Part shown: piece by piece, positions 27,316-36,372 of the stretch | How positions within the stretch are numbered: the stretch's first letter is position 1 | Layout of the letters: the number at the start of each line of letters is the position of its first letter | From: Bin18 sp965200355 | Lineage (GTDB): Bacteria; Desulfobacterota; Binatia; Bin18 | Assembly: GCA_965200355.1 (NCBI GenBank) | Contig: OZ241351.1 | Span: 744,001 to 808,000 of the forward strand | Reading direction: 5' to 3' | Length of the DNA: 64,000 nt | The notes under the pieces: generated by a model | What the model was told of the DNA's origin: nothing | Databases searched by the model: none | The model's input: only the letters and a program-made list of their open reading frames with translations | Made by a program: the position numbers and the translations under genes

Positions 27316-28515
27316 ATGTCATTAAGCGCTGGCCGTCACTATCTTGCCATCCCGGGTCCTTCGGTGATTCCGGACCGCGTCTTGCAAGCCATGCACCAGG
27401 CCGCGCCGAATATCTATGAGGGGGCCCTGCACGACATGGTGGCAGGCATGATTCCAGATTTGAACCGGGTAGCCCGGAGTTCCGGGGAAGTCGCCATCTA
27501 TATCGCCAACGGGCACGGCACCTGGGAGGCCGCCCTGACTAACACCCTCTCGCGTGGGGACCGGGTGCTGGCCCTGTCTACGGGACGCTTCGTCGTATTC
27601 TGGGCGCACATGGCTGAACGGCTCGGAGTGGAAGTTGACTTAGTAGATTTCGGCAAATCGGCCCCGGTGGACCTGGAGCGGGTAGAGGCCAAACTGAAAG
27701 CCGACTCGCACCAGCGCTACCAAGCGATTCTGGTCGTGCAAACGGACACCGCCAGCTCGGTCAGAAATGATCTCGCCGCCCTGGGCGAGTGTATCCGTTC
27801 CTCCGGGCACCCGGCCCTGTATATGGTTGATTCAATGGCTAGCTTGGCCTGCGAACCCTTTGAAATGGATCGCTGGGGCGTAGACCTGATGGTGGCCGGC
27901 AGCCAGAAGGGCCTGATGACGCCGCCGGGACTGGGGTTTCTGTTTTTCAACCAGCGGGTGCTCGAAGCTCGGAAGAAAGCAGACCTGGTGACGCCCTACT
28001 GGGACCTGTGTTCGCGCATCCACCCGGCGGTGTTTTATGAATACTTTGGCGGCACCGCCCCGACTCACCATCTTTTTGGACTCCGTGAAGCGCTGACCAT
28101 GCTGTTGGAAGAGGAAGGACTTGAGGCCGCTTGGGACAGACATGCGAAACTCAGCCGCGCGGTCTGGGCCGCGTTCGATGCCTGGGGAAGGGGCAGTGCC
28201 ATTCGGCTCAACATTGACGACCCAAAAGACCGCTCCCACTCGGTCACTGCCGCTTCCATGGACGCCCCTCATGCCACCGAGCTAAGACGCTGGACCGCAA
28301 AAAAGTCCGGGGTGACGCTCGGCATCGGACTGGGCATGGCGGAACCTTCCGACCCCGCCTATCATGGTTTCTTTCGCGCCGCCCATATGGGGCACGTCAA
28401 TGCACACATGACCCTGGGTATGCTGGCGGTGATTGACGCAGGGCTGAAAGCGCTCCGCATCCCGCATGGCCAAGGGGCCATCGAAGCCGCCAGCCGTGTC
28501 GTGAGCGAAGCCTAG
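27316..28515 (+). CDS. Class V aminotransferase (serine/alanine-glyoxylate type)
   Basis: A 399-aa PLP enzyme. YLAIPGPSVIPDRVLQAM is the class V glyoxylate-transaminase start. ANGHGTWEAAL binds cofactor, VDSMASLACEPFEMD holds the PLP-ring Asp, and GSQKGLMTPPGLGF carries the Schiff-base Lys. It transfers amino groups from Ser/Ala-like donors to glyoxylate or a related oxoacid. Start at 27316 follows AAGGAA; the in-frame ATG 27286 has no site. Its head-to-head pairing with an imine-reductase-like gene across about 110 bp hints at a joint role in amine metabolism. Confidence 0.88.
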   Translation: MSLSAGRHYLAIPGPSVIPDRVLQAMHQAAPNIYEGALHDMVAGMIPDLNRVARSSGEVAIYIANGHGTWEAALTNTLSRGDRVLALSTGRFVVFWAHMAERLGVEVDLVDFGKSAPVDLERVEAKLKADSHQRYQAILVVQTDTASSVRNDLAALGECIRSSGHPALYMVDSMASLACEPFEMDRWGVDLMVAGSQKGLMTPPGLGFLFFNQRVLEARKKADLVTPYWDLCSRIHPAVFYEYFGGTAPTHHLFGLREALTMLLEEEGLEAAWDRHAKLSRAVWAAFDAWGRGSAIRLNIDDPKDRSHSVTAASMDAPHATELRRWTAKKSGVTLGIGLGMAEPSDPAYHGFFRAAHMGHVNAHMTLGMLAVIDAGLKALRIPHGQGAIEAASRVVSEA

Positions 28516-28595
28516 TTGAGCCCCGGTGACAATCGACGGTTCAGCGTTGGGAACTCACCCGGCGGGGTCATGCCCACCAGACCCAGCAAACTCGA

Positions 28596-29517
28596 CTAAA
28601 ACCCGACACTCAATTGATTCGCGCGCGGGGTGGACGCATCCGTGCCGGCGAGGCGGAAAGTGGCATGGGCGGTATTGGGCGGGCATTGCGCGGCGGTGTA
28701 CGCCCCGAGTTCGGATGAAGAGTCGAACACTTTAAGAATTAACGCCTCGTTATGACGCATTTCGCTATAGTAGACCCAACGATGCGCCGGATTTCTGGCA
28801 ACATCAACCACTTCCCCTACCCGGTCAGGATAAATAGAGACGTCTGAGGAAGTCCTCTGGATGAGCAGATTGGGCATCGAGTACGGCCAGGGGGTAATCC
28901 AAGACTGGGTAGTCCGTGCGGAAATGCCGCCAGACATTAAATATCCCAAACCGTCCAGACGCGATTTTTTCCGCCTCGCGCTCCGTTAATGGCGGGGTGG
29001 GCAGGGTAAAACTCCCGCCCTCCTCTTTGGGTTTGGACAATAAGCGTACTCGGTTCTTCGCCGAAGCACTCGTGTTGTCGTTGTGGGCCACATCCGCATA
29101 GTCCCGAACGATCTGGCCGTTGGTCTCTTTTGCTCCTGTGGCTTTTCGGACCGGTGAGCGAAGCGTGTGGTCGAAAACAATCGCGCGTTTCACCGCACCG
29201 GCACCGCCCAGCGCTTCCGTGACGAGGCGACGCATTTCGGGGTAATACGTACGCACGATCTTCTCGGAGTCTAAGCCGTCGCTGTGGAAATCGAGGGTGG
29301 TGTCGAAATCTCTGGCCAGACAATAGCCGTTGCGCAGTAACGAGGGGGGCGGTGATAACGCCCGGCCGTCGTGCACCTCGACGGTACACCATTGTGATGC
29401 ACCAGTCTTTCGCTGCGTCACCCCGGCTGGCAGGGATTGAACACTGTTGTGATACGTGTAGCGCTGGCTGCCATCCGCATCCGGGATTGCATAAAGAATC
29501 TGGGCTGTCGTTATCAT
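28596..29517 (-). pseudogene. CmcJ/NvfI-type oxygenase gene, frameshifted near its end
   Basis: From ATG 29517 (GAGG site) the frame encodes 230 residues with FDHTLRSP, VAHNDNTSAS (H-x-D of the iron/2-oxoglutarate motif) and FNVWRHFR, then stops at 28825 in PEDFLRRLYLS. The neighbouring frame continues SIYPDRVGEVVDVARNPAHRW (distal His), YYSEMRHNEALILKVFDS and a proper end at 28596. The change fits one extra base or two missing around 28835-28850, not in a homopolymer run. The family includes the CmcJ cephamycin component and fungal NvfI/AsaB oxygenases. It is a tandem homologue of the gene at 29554. Confidence 0.78.
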
Positions 29518-29553
29518 GGCGCACCTCAGCCGCAGCCCGGGCTGCTGATCTTC

Positions 29554-30831
29554 TTAGAAGAAGACAAAGGACCGAACGACCACGTTCTTGCGGCAGGGCG
29601 CGTCCTTGGGCGCTGTCGGGTCGATGCAGGCGGAGTGGAACGACCAACGCGAAACCGAGCCGTCGGTCACGGAGTCGTAGCACTTGAGCATGGAGACTTC
29701 CGTCGAGGTCTGCTGCGGCAACCAATACCACTCGTGCTCGGGACGGTGGGTGAAACGGGTCGTCTCGCCCACGCGGTCGTCGTAGATGCGGTAGTTGGTG
29801 ATATACGGCTGGTCAGCGAAAGAGGGCCAGGCGCACAGCACGAAGGGGTTCTGACCCACGGTCTCCATCGGCTTGGCGAGGTTGATCGACATAAACCGCC
29901 GCGCCATCTTTGCGTCGGCCTGTGCCTCCGTGTAGTGCTGCTGACGCCCGAAGTTGCGCAGGTTCTTGGTCAGGAGCTCGCGGCAGCGCAGGCGGCCGCT
30001 GTTGTCGTTGAGGTCGTTGTGGACGATATTGGCGTAGAAGGTGTTGACCCCCGGGTCCTTATTGTCCTGATCCTCCCTGACAGGACCCGTGTATTCCTTG
30101 TTAAACACATCGTGGTTATATACGAGGGCATCGGTTGCGCCGGGGAAGAAATCGAGCAGGAGTTGCTCAATCTCCGGGTAGAACACGCGCTCCACCTCGG
30201 CTGCGTCGTAGAAATTCTGGCACTTCGATTCGCAGTGGGCGAGCGAGACGCCGAGCTTGTCCATGCACTCGGGGCTGGTGGGCGAGAGACCGGGGTAGTA
30301 CTCCTCCATGCGGCGCGCATCGCGCAGTATCTGCGGGAAATAGAGACCGCGCCGCCCGATCTCCTGCTCTTCCTTGTGAAACATTTTTGCCTCAGCCGCG
30401 CGCGCCGGGTCGTGCCAGATCGCGTTGGACGAGACAATTGAGTAGGACGGCTGTTCATCGACAGTGTAGCGGAGCGGAAGCGCGACACCACCTTCAGGAG
30501 CTTCGATATTGTGCGCCCGAATATACTCCAGGCACTCTGCGTATTTCCGAAAGCCGAGGCCCCATTTGGTCTCGACCGGACCGGGAGGGGCGTTCTCAAT
30601 CATGTCGAGGACCGCGTGTCCCTCACCCTTGGCAACCTGGCGGCGCGCCGCCTCCATTGCCATAGCGGTTCCGCCGTCTCCATCCCGGTCGAACGACATA
30701 TAGGATAAACCTCCGTTCGCGGCGATGGGTGCTGGCTGTCCTGCTGTGAGTTGAAAGGGCGGCACATAGGCTGATGACGCTTGCTCCGTGACCCCCATAA
30801 TGTTGTTCTCAACGGTCTTGACCCGATCCAT
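29554..30831 (-). CDS. CmcJ/NvfI-like oxygenase (425 aa)
   Basis: Larger homologue of the preceding gene. It has YNHDVFNKEY, IVHNDLNDNSG (H-x-D), FMSINLAKPM, then YDDRVGETTRFTHRPEHEWYW (distal His) and EVSMLKCYDSVTDG, closing with VRSFVFF. An N-terminal extension of about 150 residues before the oxygenase core is unusual for the group. Probably an iron/2-oxoglutarate-dependent oxygenase of a small molecule. Start ATG 30831 behind GGAGGG. Located between the frameshifted homologue (36 bp) and the sulfotransferase, all on the minus strand. Confidence 0.72.
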   Translation of the reverse strand: MDRVKTVENNIMGVTEQASSAYVPPFQLTAGQPAPIAANGGLSYMSFDRDGDGGTAMAMEAARRQVAKGEGHAVLDMIENAPPGPVETKWGLGFRKYAECLEYIRAHNIEAPEGGVALPLRYTVDEQPSYSIVSSNAIWHDPARAAEAKMFHKEEQEIGRRGLYFPQILRDARRMEEYYPGLSPTSPECMDKLGVSLAHCESKCQNFYDAAEVERVFYPEIEQLLLDFFPGATDALVYNHDVFNKEYTGPVREDQDNKDPGVNTFYANIVHNDLNDNSGRLRCRELLTKNLRNFGRQQHYTEAQADAKMARRFMSINLAKPMETVGQNPFVLCAWPSFADQPYITNYRIYDDRVGETTRFTHRPEHEWYWLPQQTSTEVSMLKCYDSVTDGSVSRWSFHSACIDPTAPKDAPCRKNVVVRSFVFF

Positions 30832-30924
30832 AGTCTGCCCTCCAGTCAAAGATGACTAATCGTGTCACACAGGGTGTGGCTTTGCAAGGGCTTGTCTCGC
30901 CGGTCAGGCGGACGGCATGGGTGA

Positions 30925-32106
30925 CTACGCGTTTGAGAGCGCGGGAAACGTGTTGTTGAGAAACGCCAGATAGGAGGCAAAGTCCTGGTTAATCAGCGCG
31001 GGGGTCAACTGATAGTCGGCCTGGTCATAGCTGAACACACCAAGCTGGTGGATAGGATGCGCCGCCTCCCAGTTGCGGATGTTGTGTCGGGCTTCCTCCC
31101 CTAAGGTCAGGCCACAGAAGTCATAGACCTTTGTCGCCACGTCCTCACTGGGGCCGGTGACTTCGTTGTAGGGGATATCCAGAATGTGAATGTCCGGCCG
31201 GCTTTGCCGGACCTTCAGATGTTCCTCCATGCCCAGGGCGAGACCCATTCTGAGCGTTGCATACTCCGGGGGCTTGTCAGAAAACGGCGCGTGAAAGGTA
31301 TCCAGTAAGCGGAACAGGCTGGGAATGGTCTTGTGCGGAGTGCGGTGGGTCATGAGCAGGCGGGCATCTGGAAAGACCTCGACAATAAACGGTTCCAGGC
31401 CACACCACAGCGGGCTCTTGAGGACCCAGGGCTTGTTTTCACCCGATTGCCATTGCAGGTATTGCAGCATAGCCCGCAGGTATTCCACCGTAGTGGTCGG
31501 GTTCTGGGTGGCAAACCACTGCATATAACTGCTCATCGTATTAAACGCGATAAAGACGCCGCTGACCAGGCTATGTTCGAGTAAAAGACTTTCCTCTTCC
31601 GGCTCAAAGGTTTGAAACCGGTGCCCCAGCTTGGCATCCGGAGACATGCCGTCGAACCAGCGGATAAAGGTGGCGGCTTCGTCAATCCGGGGTTGGGGGG
31701 ACTCCGTAAGCGACCCGGTGAGCAGCGACGGGTGATACGTCTGCCAGAAGGGGAGATAGTGAAAATCCCCGGAGGCGGCCAGGAGCTTCTGTATCTTGGT
31801 GGTGCCACTTCTCAACGGGCCATAGACAAAGGTCGGACTTTGAATCTCGACCTGCGCAGTTTCTGGATGCTGGGCAAAGTCGCGTTGCATCCGCAACCGG
31901 TTGCACAGTAGACGCAGCAATTTTTTTTCAATGGCGACTGCGCCCTGCTCATGCAGGCAGGCATCGGTGTTATACGCGGTGTGTAAGACCCGGAGCGGCT
32001 CTACCGCCGCCTCGTCGATGCAATCGATACCGGTCATTTCGCGCGCCTGGGCCAGCATGTGGTCCGCGGACATCTGCAACAGAAATGGGTGTCCTTTTTG
32101 ACTCAT
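30925..32106 (-). CDS. Sulfotransferase family protein (393 aa)
   Basis: PAPS-dependent sulfotransferase fold. The 5'-phosphosulfate loop is visible as VYGPLRSGTTKIQKLLA, the 3'-phosphate-binding strand-helix as ARLLMTHRTPHKTIPSLF, and LDIPYNEV follows further on. Substrate probably a small hydroxyl compound or lipid; unknown. The start ATG 32106 is preceded by only a weak GAGAG site; a 60-residue upward extension of the frame is arginine/proline-rich and unlike the family. It lies 93 bp upstream of the CmcJ-like gene and divergent from the epoxide hydrolase, so a tailoring-type cluster is possible. Confidence 0.8.
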   Translation of the reverse strand: MSQKGHPFLLQMSADHMLAQAREMTGIDCIDEAAVEPLRVLHTAYNTDACLHEQGAVAIEKKLLRLLCNRLRMQRDFAQHPETAQVEIQSPTFVYGPLRSGTTKIQKLLAASGDFHYLPFWQTYHPSLLTGSLTESPQPRIDEAATFIRWFDGMSPDAKLGHRFQTFEPEEESLLLEHSLVSGVFIAFNTMSSYMQWFATQNPTTTVEYLRAMLQYLQWQSGENKPWVLKSPLWCGLEPFIVEVFPDARLLMTHRTPHKTIPSLFRLLDTFHAPFSDKPPEYATLRMGLALGMEEHLKVRQSRPDIHILDIPYNEVTGPSEDVATKVYDFCGLTLGEEARHNIRNWEAAHPIHQLGVFSYDQADYQLTPALINQDFASYLAFLNNTFPALSNA

Positions 32107-32354
32107 AACGGTGCTCTCGTGGTCTGGACGGCTTGCGCTCGTGATAGGGAGTCGGGGAACAACTCGACGGCGGATAGATGGTGGACGTGAGATACCCCGC
32201 CGAAAATGGCCTGTCAACGGCCAGCGTCGCCCGGTCCGGTCGCCGTGGGCTCCGGGGCGCAATGACTCTCCGCACGGATGTGACAAGTCGGGGTTTCAAA
32301 GATATCTTATGCGGACTGCTGGCTGTACACCCCTGATTGGAAGGAGGGCAATCC

Positions 32355-33497
32355 ATGAGCGATCACATCGAACCTTTTCGCATTGCGGCAACGGACGAGC
32401 AACTCGACGACCTGAAGCAGCGGCTGCGCAACACCCGGTGGCCCGAGCCGGAATGTGTGGACGACTGGACCCAGGGCATTCCGCTCAGTTACACACAGGA
32501 GATGTGCCAATACTGGCTGGAGCAATACGACTGGCGGGCACGCGAGGCGCAGTTGAATCGCTTTCCGCATTTCAAGACGACAATCGACGGACTGGGGATT
32601 CATTTTATTCACGCCCGCTCGCCGCATCCCGAGGCGATGCCGCTGGTGATTTCGCACGGCTGGCCGGGTTCGATTGTCGAGTTCCATAAAGTCATTGAGC
32701 CGCTGACAAACCCGACCACGTTCGGGGGCGATGCTGCCGACGCCTTTCACGTGGTTGCCCCGTCGCTGCCGGGCTACGGATTCTCCGCTAAGCCGGCACG
32801 CACCGGCTGGAAGGTGCAACGCATTGCGCGCGCTTGGGCGCAGTTGATGCAGCGGCTCGGCTACACGCGCTACGCTGCCCAGGGCGGTGATTGGGGCGCG
32901 GCGGTGACGATGTATATTGGTGTGCAGGACCCAGACCACTGCCTCGGCATTCATATGAACCTGGTCCTGGCGCTGCCCGACCCGACGCTGGACGATTTGA
33001 CCCAACAGGAAAAATCCGCGCTTGAGGGGCTGAAGTATTACAATGACTGGGACTCCGGCTATTCCAAGCAGCAAAGCACCCGGCCGCAAACGGTCGGCTA
33101 TGGTCTGACCGATTCACCCGCCGGCCAAGCGGCCTGGATTATTGAGAAGTTTTGGTCATGGATGGACTGCGACGGCCACCCGGAGAATGTTGTCACGCGC
33201 GATGAGCTGCTCGACAACGTGATGCTGTACTGGTTGCCGGCGACCGCCACCTCTTCTGCCCGCCTGTACTGGGAGAGTTTCAACGAGGCATTCGCGCGGC
33301 AGGACCCGGTTACCGTTCCCGTCGGCTGCTCCATCTTTCCCAAGGAAATTTTTCGCACCTCCAGACGCCTGGCCGAGCAGCGTTTCGCGAATGTGGTGTA
33401 CTTCAACGAACTCGACAAGGGGGGCCATTTCGCCGCGTTTGAACAACCCGAGTCGTATGTACGCGAAGTGCGCGCCTGCTTCCGGGGGCTGAGATAA
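32355..33497 (+). CDS. Epoxide hydrolase (EHN-domain alpha/beta hydrolase, 380 aa)
   Basis: N-terminal epoxide-hydrolase domain (LDDLKQRLRNTRWPEP, YWLEQYDWRAREAQLN) followed by the alpha/beta hydrolase core: HGWPGS oxyanion turn, LPGYGFS, nucleophile Asp in AQGGDWGAAV, and base His in DKGGHFAAFEQP. It opens epoxides to diols without cofactor. It resembles microsomal-type and bacterial juvenile-hormone-like hydrolases. Start ATG 32355 with AAGGAGGG upstream. The same N-terminal domain starts another gene at the right edge (63805). Confidence 0.92.
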   Translation: MSDHIEPFRIAATDEQLDDLKQRLRNTRWPEPECVDDWTQGIPLSYTQEMCQYWLEQYDWRAREAQLNRFPHFKTTIDGLGIHFIHARSPHPEAMPLVISHGWPGSIVEFHKVIEPLTNPTTFGGDAADAFHVVAPSLPGYGFSAKPARTGWKVQRIARAWAQLMQRLGYTRYAAQGGDWGAAVTMYIGVQDPDHCLGIHMNLVLALPDPTLDDLTQQEKSALEGLKYYNDWDSGYSKQQSTRPQTVGYGLTDSPAGQAAWIIEKFWSWMDCDGHPENVVTRDELLDNVMLYWLPATATSSARLYWESFNEAFARQDPVTVPVGCSIFPKEIFRTSRRLAEQRFANVVYFNELDKGGHFAAFEQPESYVREVRACFRGLR

Positions 33498-33542
33498 AGC
33501 GCGGGGTGGATGAAAGGGGAGGCCCGACATGATTGCCCGTAT

Positions 33543-33564
33543 GGCCGGCCCTGACGGGCCGGCC
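33543..33564. terminator. GC-rich hairpin between convergent genes
   Basis: GGCCGGCCC - TGAC - GGGCCGGCC is a perfect 9-bp stem with a 4-nt loop. It lies between the ends of the epoxide hydrolase (plus, 33497) and the LLM gene (minus, 33580). No run of T follows on either strand, so it may act with Rho or as an mRNA 3' stabiliser rather than a classical terminator. Confidence 0.55.
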
Positions 33565-33579
33565 CCTTAGCGCCCCAGC

Positions 33580-34602
33580 TTAATGCAGGTGTGGCATAAT
33601 CTCCTGCGCAAACAGTTCCATCGACTGCCGGCTCTTGGCTGGATCCAAACCTGGCAGGTGCATGCCCATGACAAGATGGGTGGTGCGTATTGTGCTGGTC
33701 ATGGCTTCAATCTCACCGCCAACGTCATCAGGCGTGCCGACCATCGGAGCCCCAATGAGCTGATCGGTGACATTGCGCAGTTCTGCTGCCGGCGGAAGTT
33801 GGGCAAACTTTTCTGCGCCGGCAAAGTCCCGGGCCTCGGCCAGCCAGCGGCCGTACCAGGTCAACATATAGTGCAGATGGTCTTGAACATTGTTCCAGGC
33901 TTCGTCTCGCGTTGGGGCAAGATGCGCCCAGCGGAGCTGAGCGGCGTGGAAGTCCTTGGGATCACGCCCGTGGGTACGGAGCGCGTTATCGTACGTCTGC
34001 TGGGCAACGGCATCATTTGTGCCCAGAAAGTGACAGCCCATCCGGGCTGCGCGTTCGATGGCCTTTGGTTGGCCGGCCCCAATCCACAAAGGGGGATGGG
34101 GGGTCTGGGCTGGCTTGGGAACTAAGCTGATGTTCTTGAGATGGTAGTGCTTGCCTGCATACGAGAACGGATCTTGGGTCCACATGCCTCGGATGACTTC
34201 AATGCCCTCTTCGAGCAGGGAGGCGCGGTGTTTGCGAGGAATGCCATAGCCCTCGAACTCGGACGGCGAATAGCCTTGGCCGAAGCCCATATCAAAGCGC
34301 CCATCAGCAATAATATCAACGGTTGCGGCATCTTCTCCCACGCGGACCGCATTGTGTAAGGGCAACAGCAACAGAAACGTCCCGATGCGGACCCGGCTGG
34401 TCATGGTCGCCACCGCGCTGGCAATCGGCAGGAGAGACGGCGAGTAGCCATCTTCAGCAAAGTGATGTTCAGTCAACCAAATCGTGTCGTAGCCGAGTGC
34501 TTCCGCTATTTGGGTGTGTTTGAGTTGCGCGGCATAAAACTGCGGCCACGGAGTGCGCCACTGGGGCGGGTTGCGAAACGGAAATAATAATCCGACATCC
34601 AT
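33580..34602 (-). CDS. LLM-class flavin-dependent oxidoreductase (340 aa)
   Basis: Luciferase-like monooxygenase: MDVGLLFPFRNPPQW, DTIWLTEHHFAEDGYSPS (E-H-H pocket), IGTFLLLLPLHNAVRVGEDAA, GGRFDMGFGQG-like phosphate loop, and the end SMELFAQEIMPHLH. Nine bases separate it from the stop of the upstream monooxygenase at 34612, whose stop codon lies against the GGAGG ribosome site of this gene, so the two are translationally linked. A flavin monooxygenase and an LLM enzyme acting in succession on one ketone-type substrate is plausible. Confidence 0.9.
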   Translation of the reverse strand: MDVGLLFPFRNPPQWRTPWPQFYAAQLKHTQIAEALGYDTIWLTEHHFAEDGYSPSLLPIASAVATMTSRVRIGTFLLLLPLHNAVRVGEDAATVDIIADGRFDMGFGQGYSPSEFEGYGIPRKHRASLLEEGIEVIRGMWTQDPFSYAGKHYHLKNISLVPKPAQTPHPPLWIGAGQPKAIERAARMGCHFLGTNDAVAQQTYDNALRTHGRDPKDFHAAQLRWAHLAPTRDEAWNNVQDHLHYMLTWYGRWLAEARDFAGAEKFAQLPPAAELRNVTDQLIGAPMVGTPDDVGGEIEAMTSTIRTTHLVMGMHLPGLDPAKSRQSMELFAQEIMPHLH

Positions 34603-34611
34603 GTCAGCCTC

Positions 34612-36240
34612 CTATTGCAGCACAAAATCCTTATAGCCGTTGGCCGCGGCCTCCTGGCATAGCCTGCGGTACTCAGGGGCGCGGTTGGCGTACAGGAGCA
34701 TCGCGCGCGCCTTGCCGGGGATATTTGCGCCCATGAACCAGGAGTCGGTATCACCCAGCAGGGTATGCGAGGCCAACTCGTTGGCGTGCGCGACCCAGGC
34801 GTCCTCGGCCTGTTGCGTGGGGACAATACTCGACAGGTTCTTGTCGCGGAGATGACCGATACAGTCCGCAATCCATTCCACGATCATCTCGGCACACACC
34901 GTGTAGTTACAGAAGGCCGAATTTACGGCCAGGAAGAAATTCGGGAAGCCGGCGGTCTGGATGCCGAGATACGTCCGTGGCCCATTGGCCCATTTGTCTT
35001 TGAAGCGCTGTCCACCTTCTCCGCGAATATCGATTTGGGTCAGCGGACCGGTCACCACGTCAAAGCCGGTGGCATAGATGATCGCGTCGAGTGCGTACTC
35101 GGCCGCCTGAGTTTTCACACCCTTGGGGGTAATGCGCTCGATTGGGGCGGTGCGGATATCGACCAGCTTTACATTGTCCCGGTTATAGGCTTCGTAATAA
35201 TGGGTTTCCAACGGGATGCGCTTGGCCCCAAACGGGTGGTCTTTGGGAACCAGCAATTCGGCCACCTCGGGGTCATGCACCCGCTCGCGTATTTTATTGC
35301 GGACAAACTCGGCAAAGGTCTCATTTGCTTCCCGGTTGGTCATAATGTCGTGGAAATTGCCGAGCCATTTGGTGAAGCCGGGTTGTATCCATAATTTCTC
35401 GTACAACTCCAGGCGTTCTTCTGGCGAGACCTCCAGCGCCGAGCGCGGGTCGAATTCATGTTCAAAGCCGACCGTCGTTTCGCGGCAGCGTTTGTGGATG
35501 TCCTCATACCTGGCCTTCCAGGTGGCCTGAGTCTCTGGGCTGACCTCAGAATTTCTGCACGGCGCGCAGTAGTTCGGGGTGCGCTGAAAAACGGTCAGAT
35601 GGCCGGCTTCCTCGGCCACGATTGGAATGAGCTGGACCGCGGTCGCCCCGGTGCCTATGCAGCCGACCCGTTTGCCGCTGAAGTCCACCTTTTCCTGGGG
35701 CCAGTTCGAGGTGTGAAAGGACAGCCCCTCGAAGCTGTCGATCCCGGCAAACGGGGGGGTATATTTTGCGGACAGGATACCGACCGCGCCGACCAGAAAC
35801 GGGGCCCGGGCGCGCTGGCCGCCCTCAATTTGTACCTCCCAGCAGTGGGCGTCCTCGTCATAGACCGCTGAGCTAACGCGCGAGTTGAGCTGGATATCCT
35901 TGCGCAGATCAAACTTGTCGGCCACATAGTTGAGGTAGCGCTCATTCTCGGGCTGACCGGAAAAGTGCTCCTTCCAGTCCCATTCCTGCAAGAGTTCCTT
36001 GGACCAGGAATAGCCGTAGGTCTCACTCTCGGAATCAAAGCGACAGCCCGGATAGCGGTTCCAATACCAGGTGCCGCCCACCCCGCCGGCGTCCTCAAAG
36101 GTGCGCACCGCCAGCCCCATCTCTCTGAGTTTGTACAACTGATACAAGCCGGATACGCCAGCGCCAATCACAATCGCGTCATACTGCTCGACCGCGCCGT
36201 TTCCGGCTGGCTTCCGCGGATGCTGATGCCTATTCCCCAT
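34612..36240 (-). CDS. Flavin-containing Baeyer-Villiger-type monooxygenase (542 aa)
   Basis: Class B flavoprotein monooxygenase: FAD motif GAGVSG at 26-31, GGTWYWNRYPGCRFD just after, NADPH motif GCIGTGATAVQ, and fingerprint FEGLSFHTSNWP between them (F-x-G-x-x-x-H-x-x-x-W-P). IYATGFDVVTG and WANGPRTYLGI follow in the C-terminal half, as in cyclohexanone- and cyclopentanone-type enzymes. It lacks the long N-terminal extension of the paralogue at 17431. Start ATG 36240 with AGGAGGGG upstream; the longer frame has no site. First gene of a pair with the LLM enzyme, divergent from the CoA-transferase at 36373. Confidence 0.93.
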   Translation of the reverse strand: MGNRHQHPRKPAGNGAVEQYDAIVIGAGVSGLYQLYKLREMGLAVRTFEDAGGVGGTWYWNRYPGCRFDSESETYGYSWSKELLQEWDWKEHFSGQPENERYLNYVADKFDLRKDIQLNSRVSSAVYDEDAHCWEVQIEGGQRARAPFLVGAVGILSAKYTPPFAGIDSFEGLSFHTSNWPQEKVDFSGKRVGCIGTGATAVQLIPIVAEEAGHLTVFQRTPNYCAPCRNSEVSPETQATWKARYEDIHKRCRETTVGFEHEFDPRSALEVSPEERLELYEKLWIQPGFTKWLGNFHDIMTNREANETFAEFVRNKIRERVHDPEVAELLVPKDHPFGAKRIPLETHYYEAYNRDNVKLVDIRTAPIERITPKGVKTQAAEYALDAIIYATGFDVVTGPLTQIDIRGEGGQRFKDKWANGPRTYLGIQTAGFPNFFLAVNSAFCNYTVCAEMIVEWIADCIGHLRDKNLSSIVPTQQAEDAWVAHANELASHTLLGDTDSWFMGANIPGKARAMLLYANRAPEYRRLCQEAAANGYKDFVLQ

Positions 36241-36372
36241 AGTGTCCCCTCCTGATGGTCGTTCTTCGGTGCTCAGATATATCGCATCTCTCTGAGCGGT
36301 GCGAGAGCAGCGTCCTCTTGCCTCTCTCTTCTGGGCTGGTATGGGAGCAGTATCACACTGTGGGAGGGCAGT

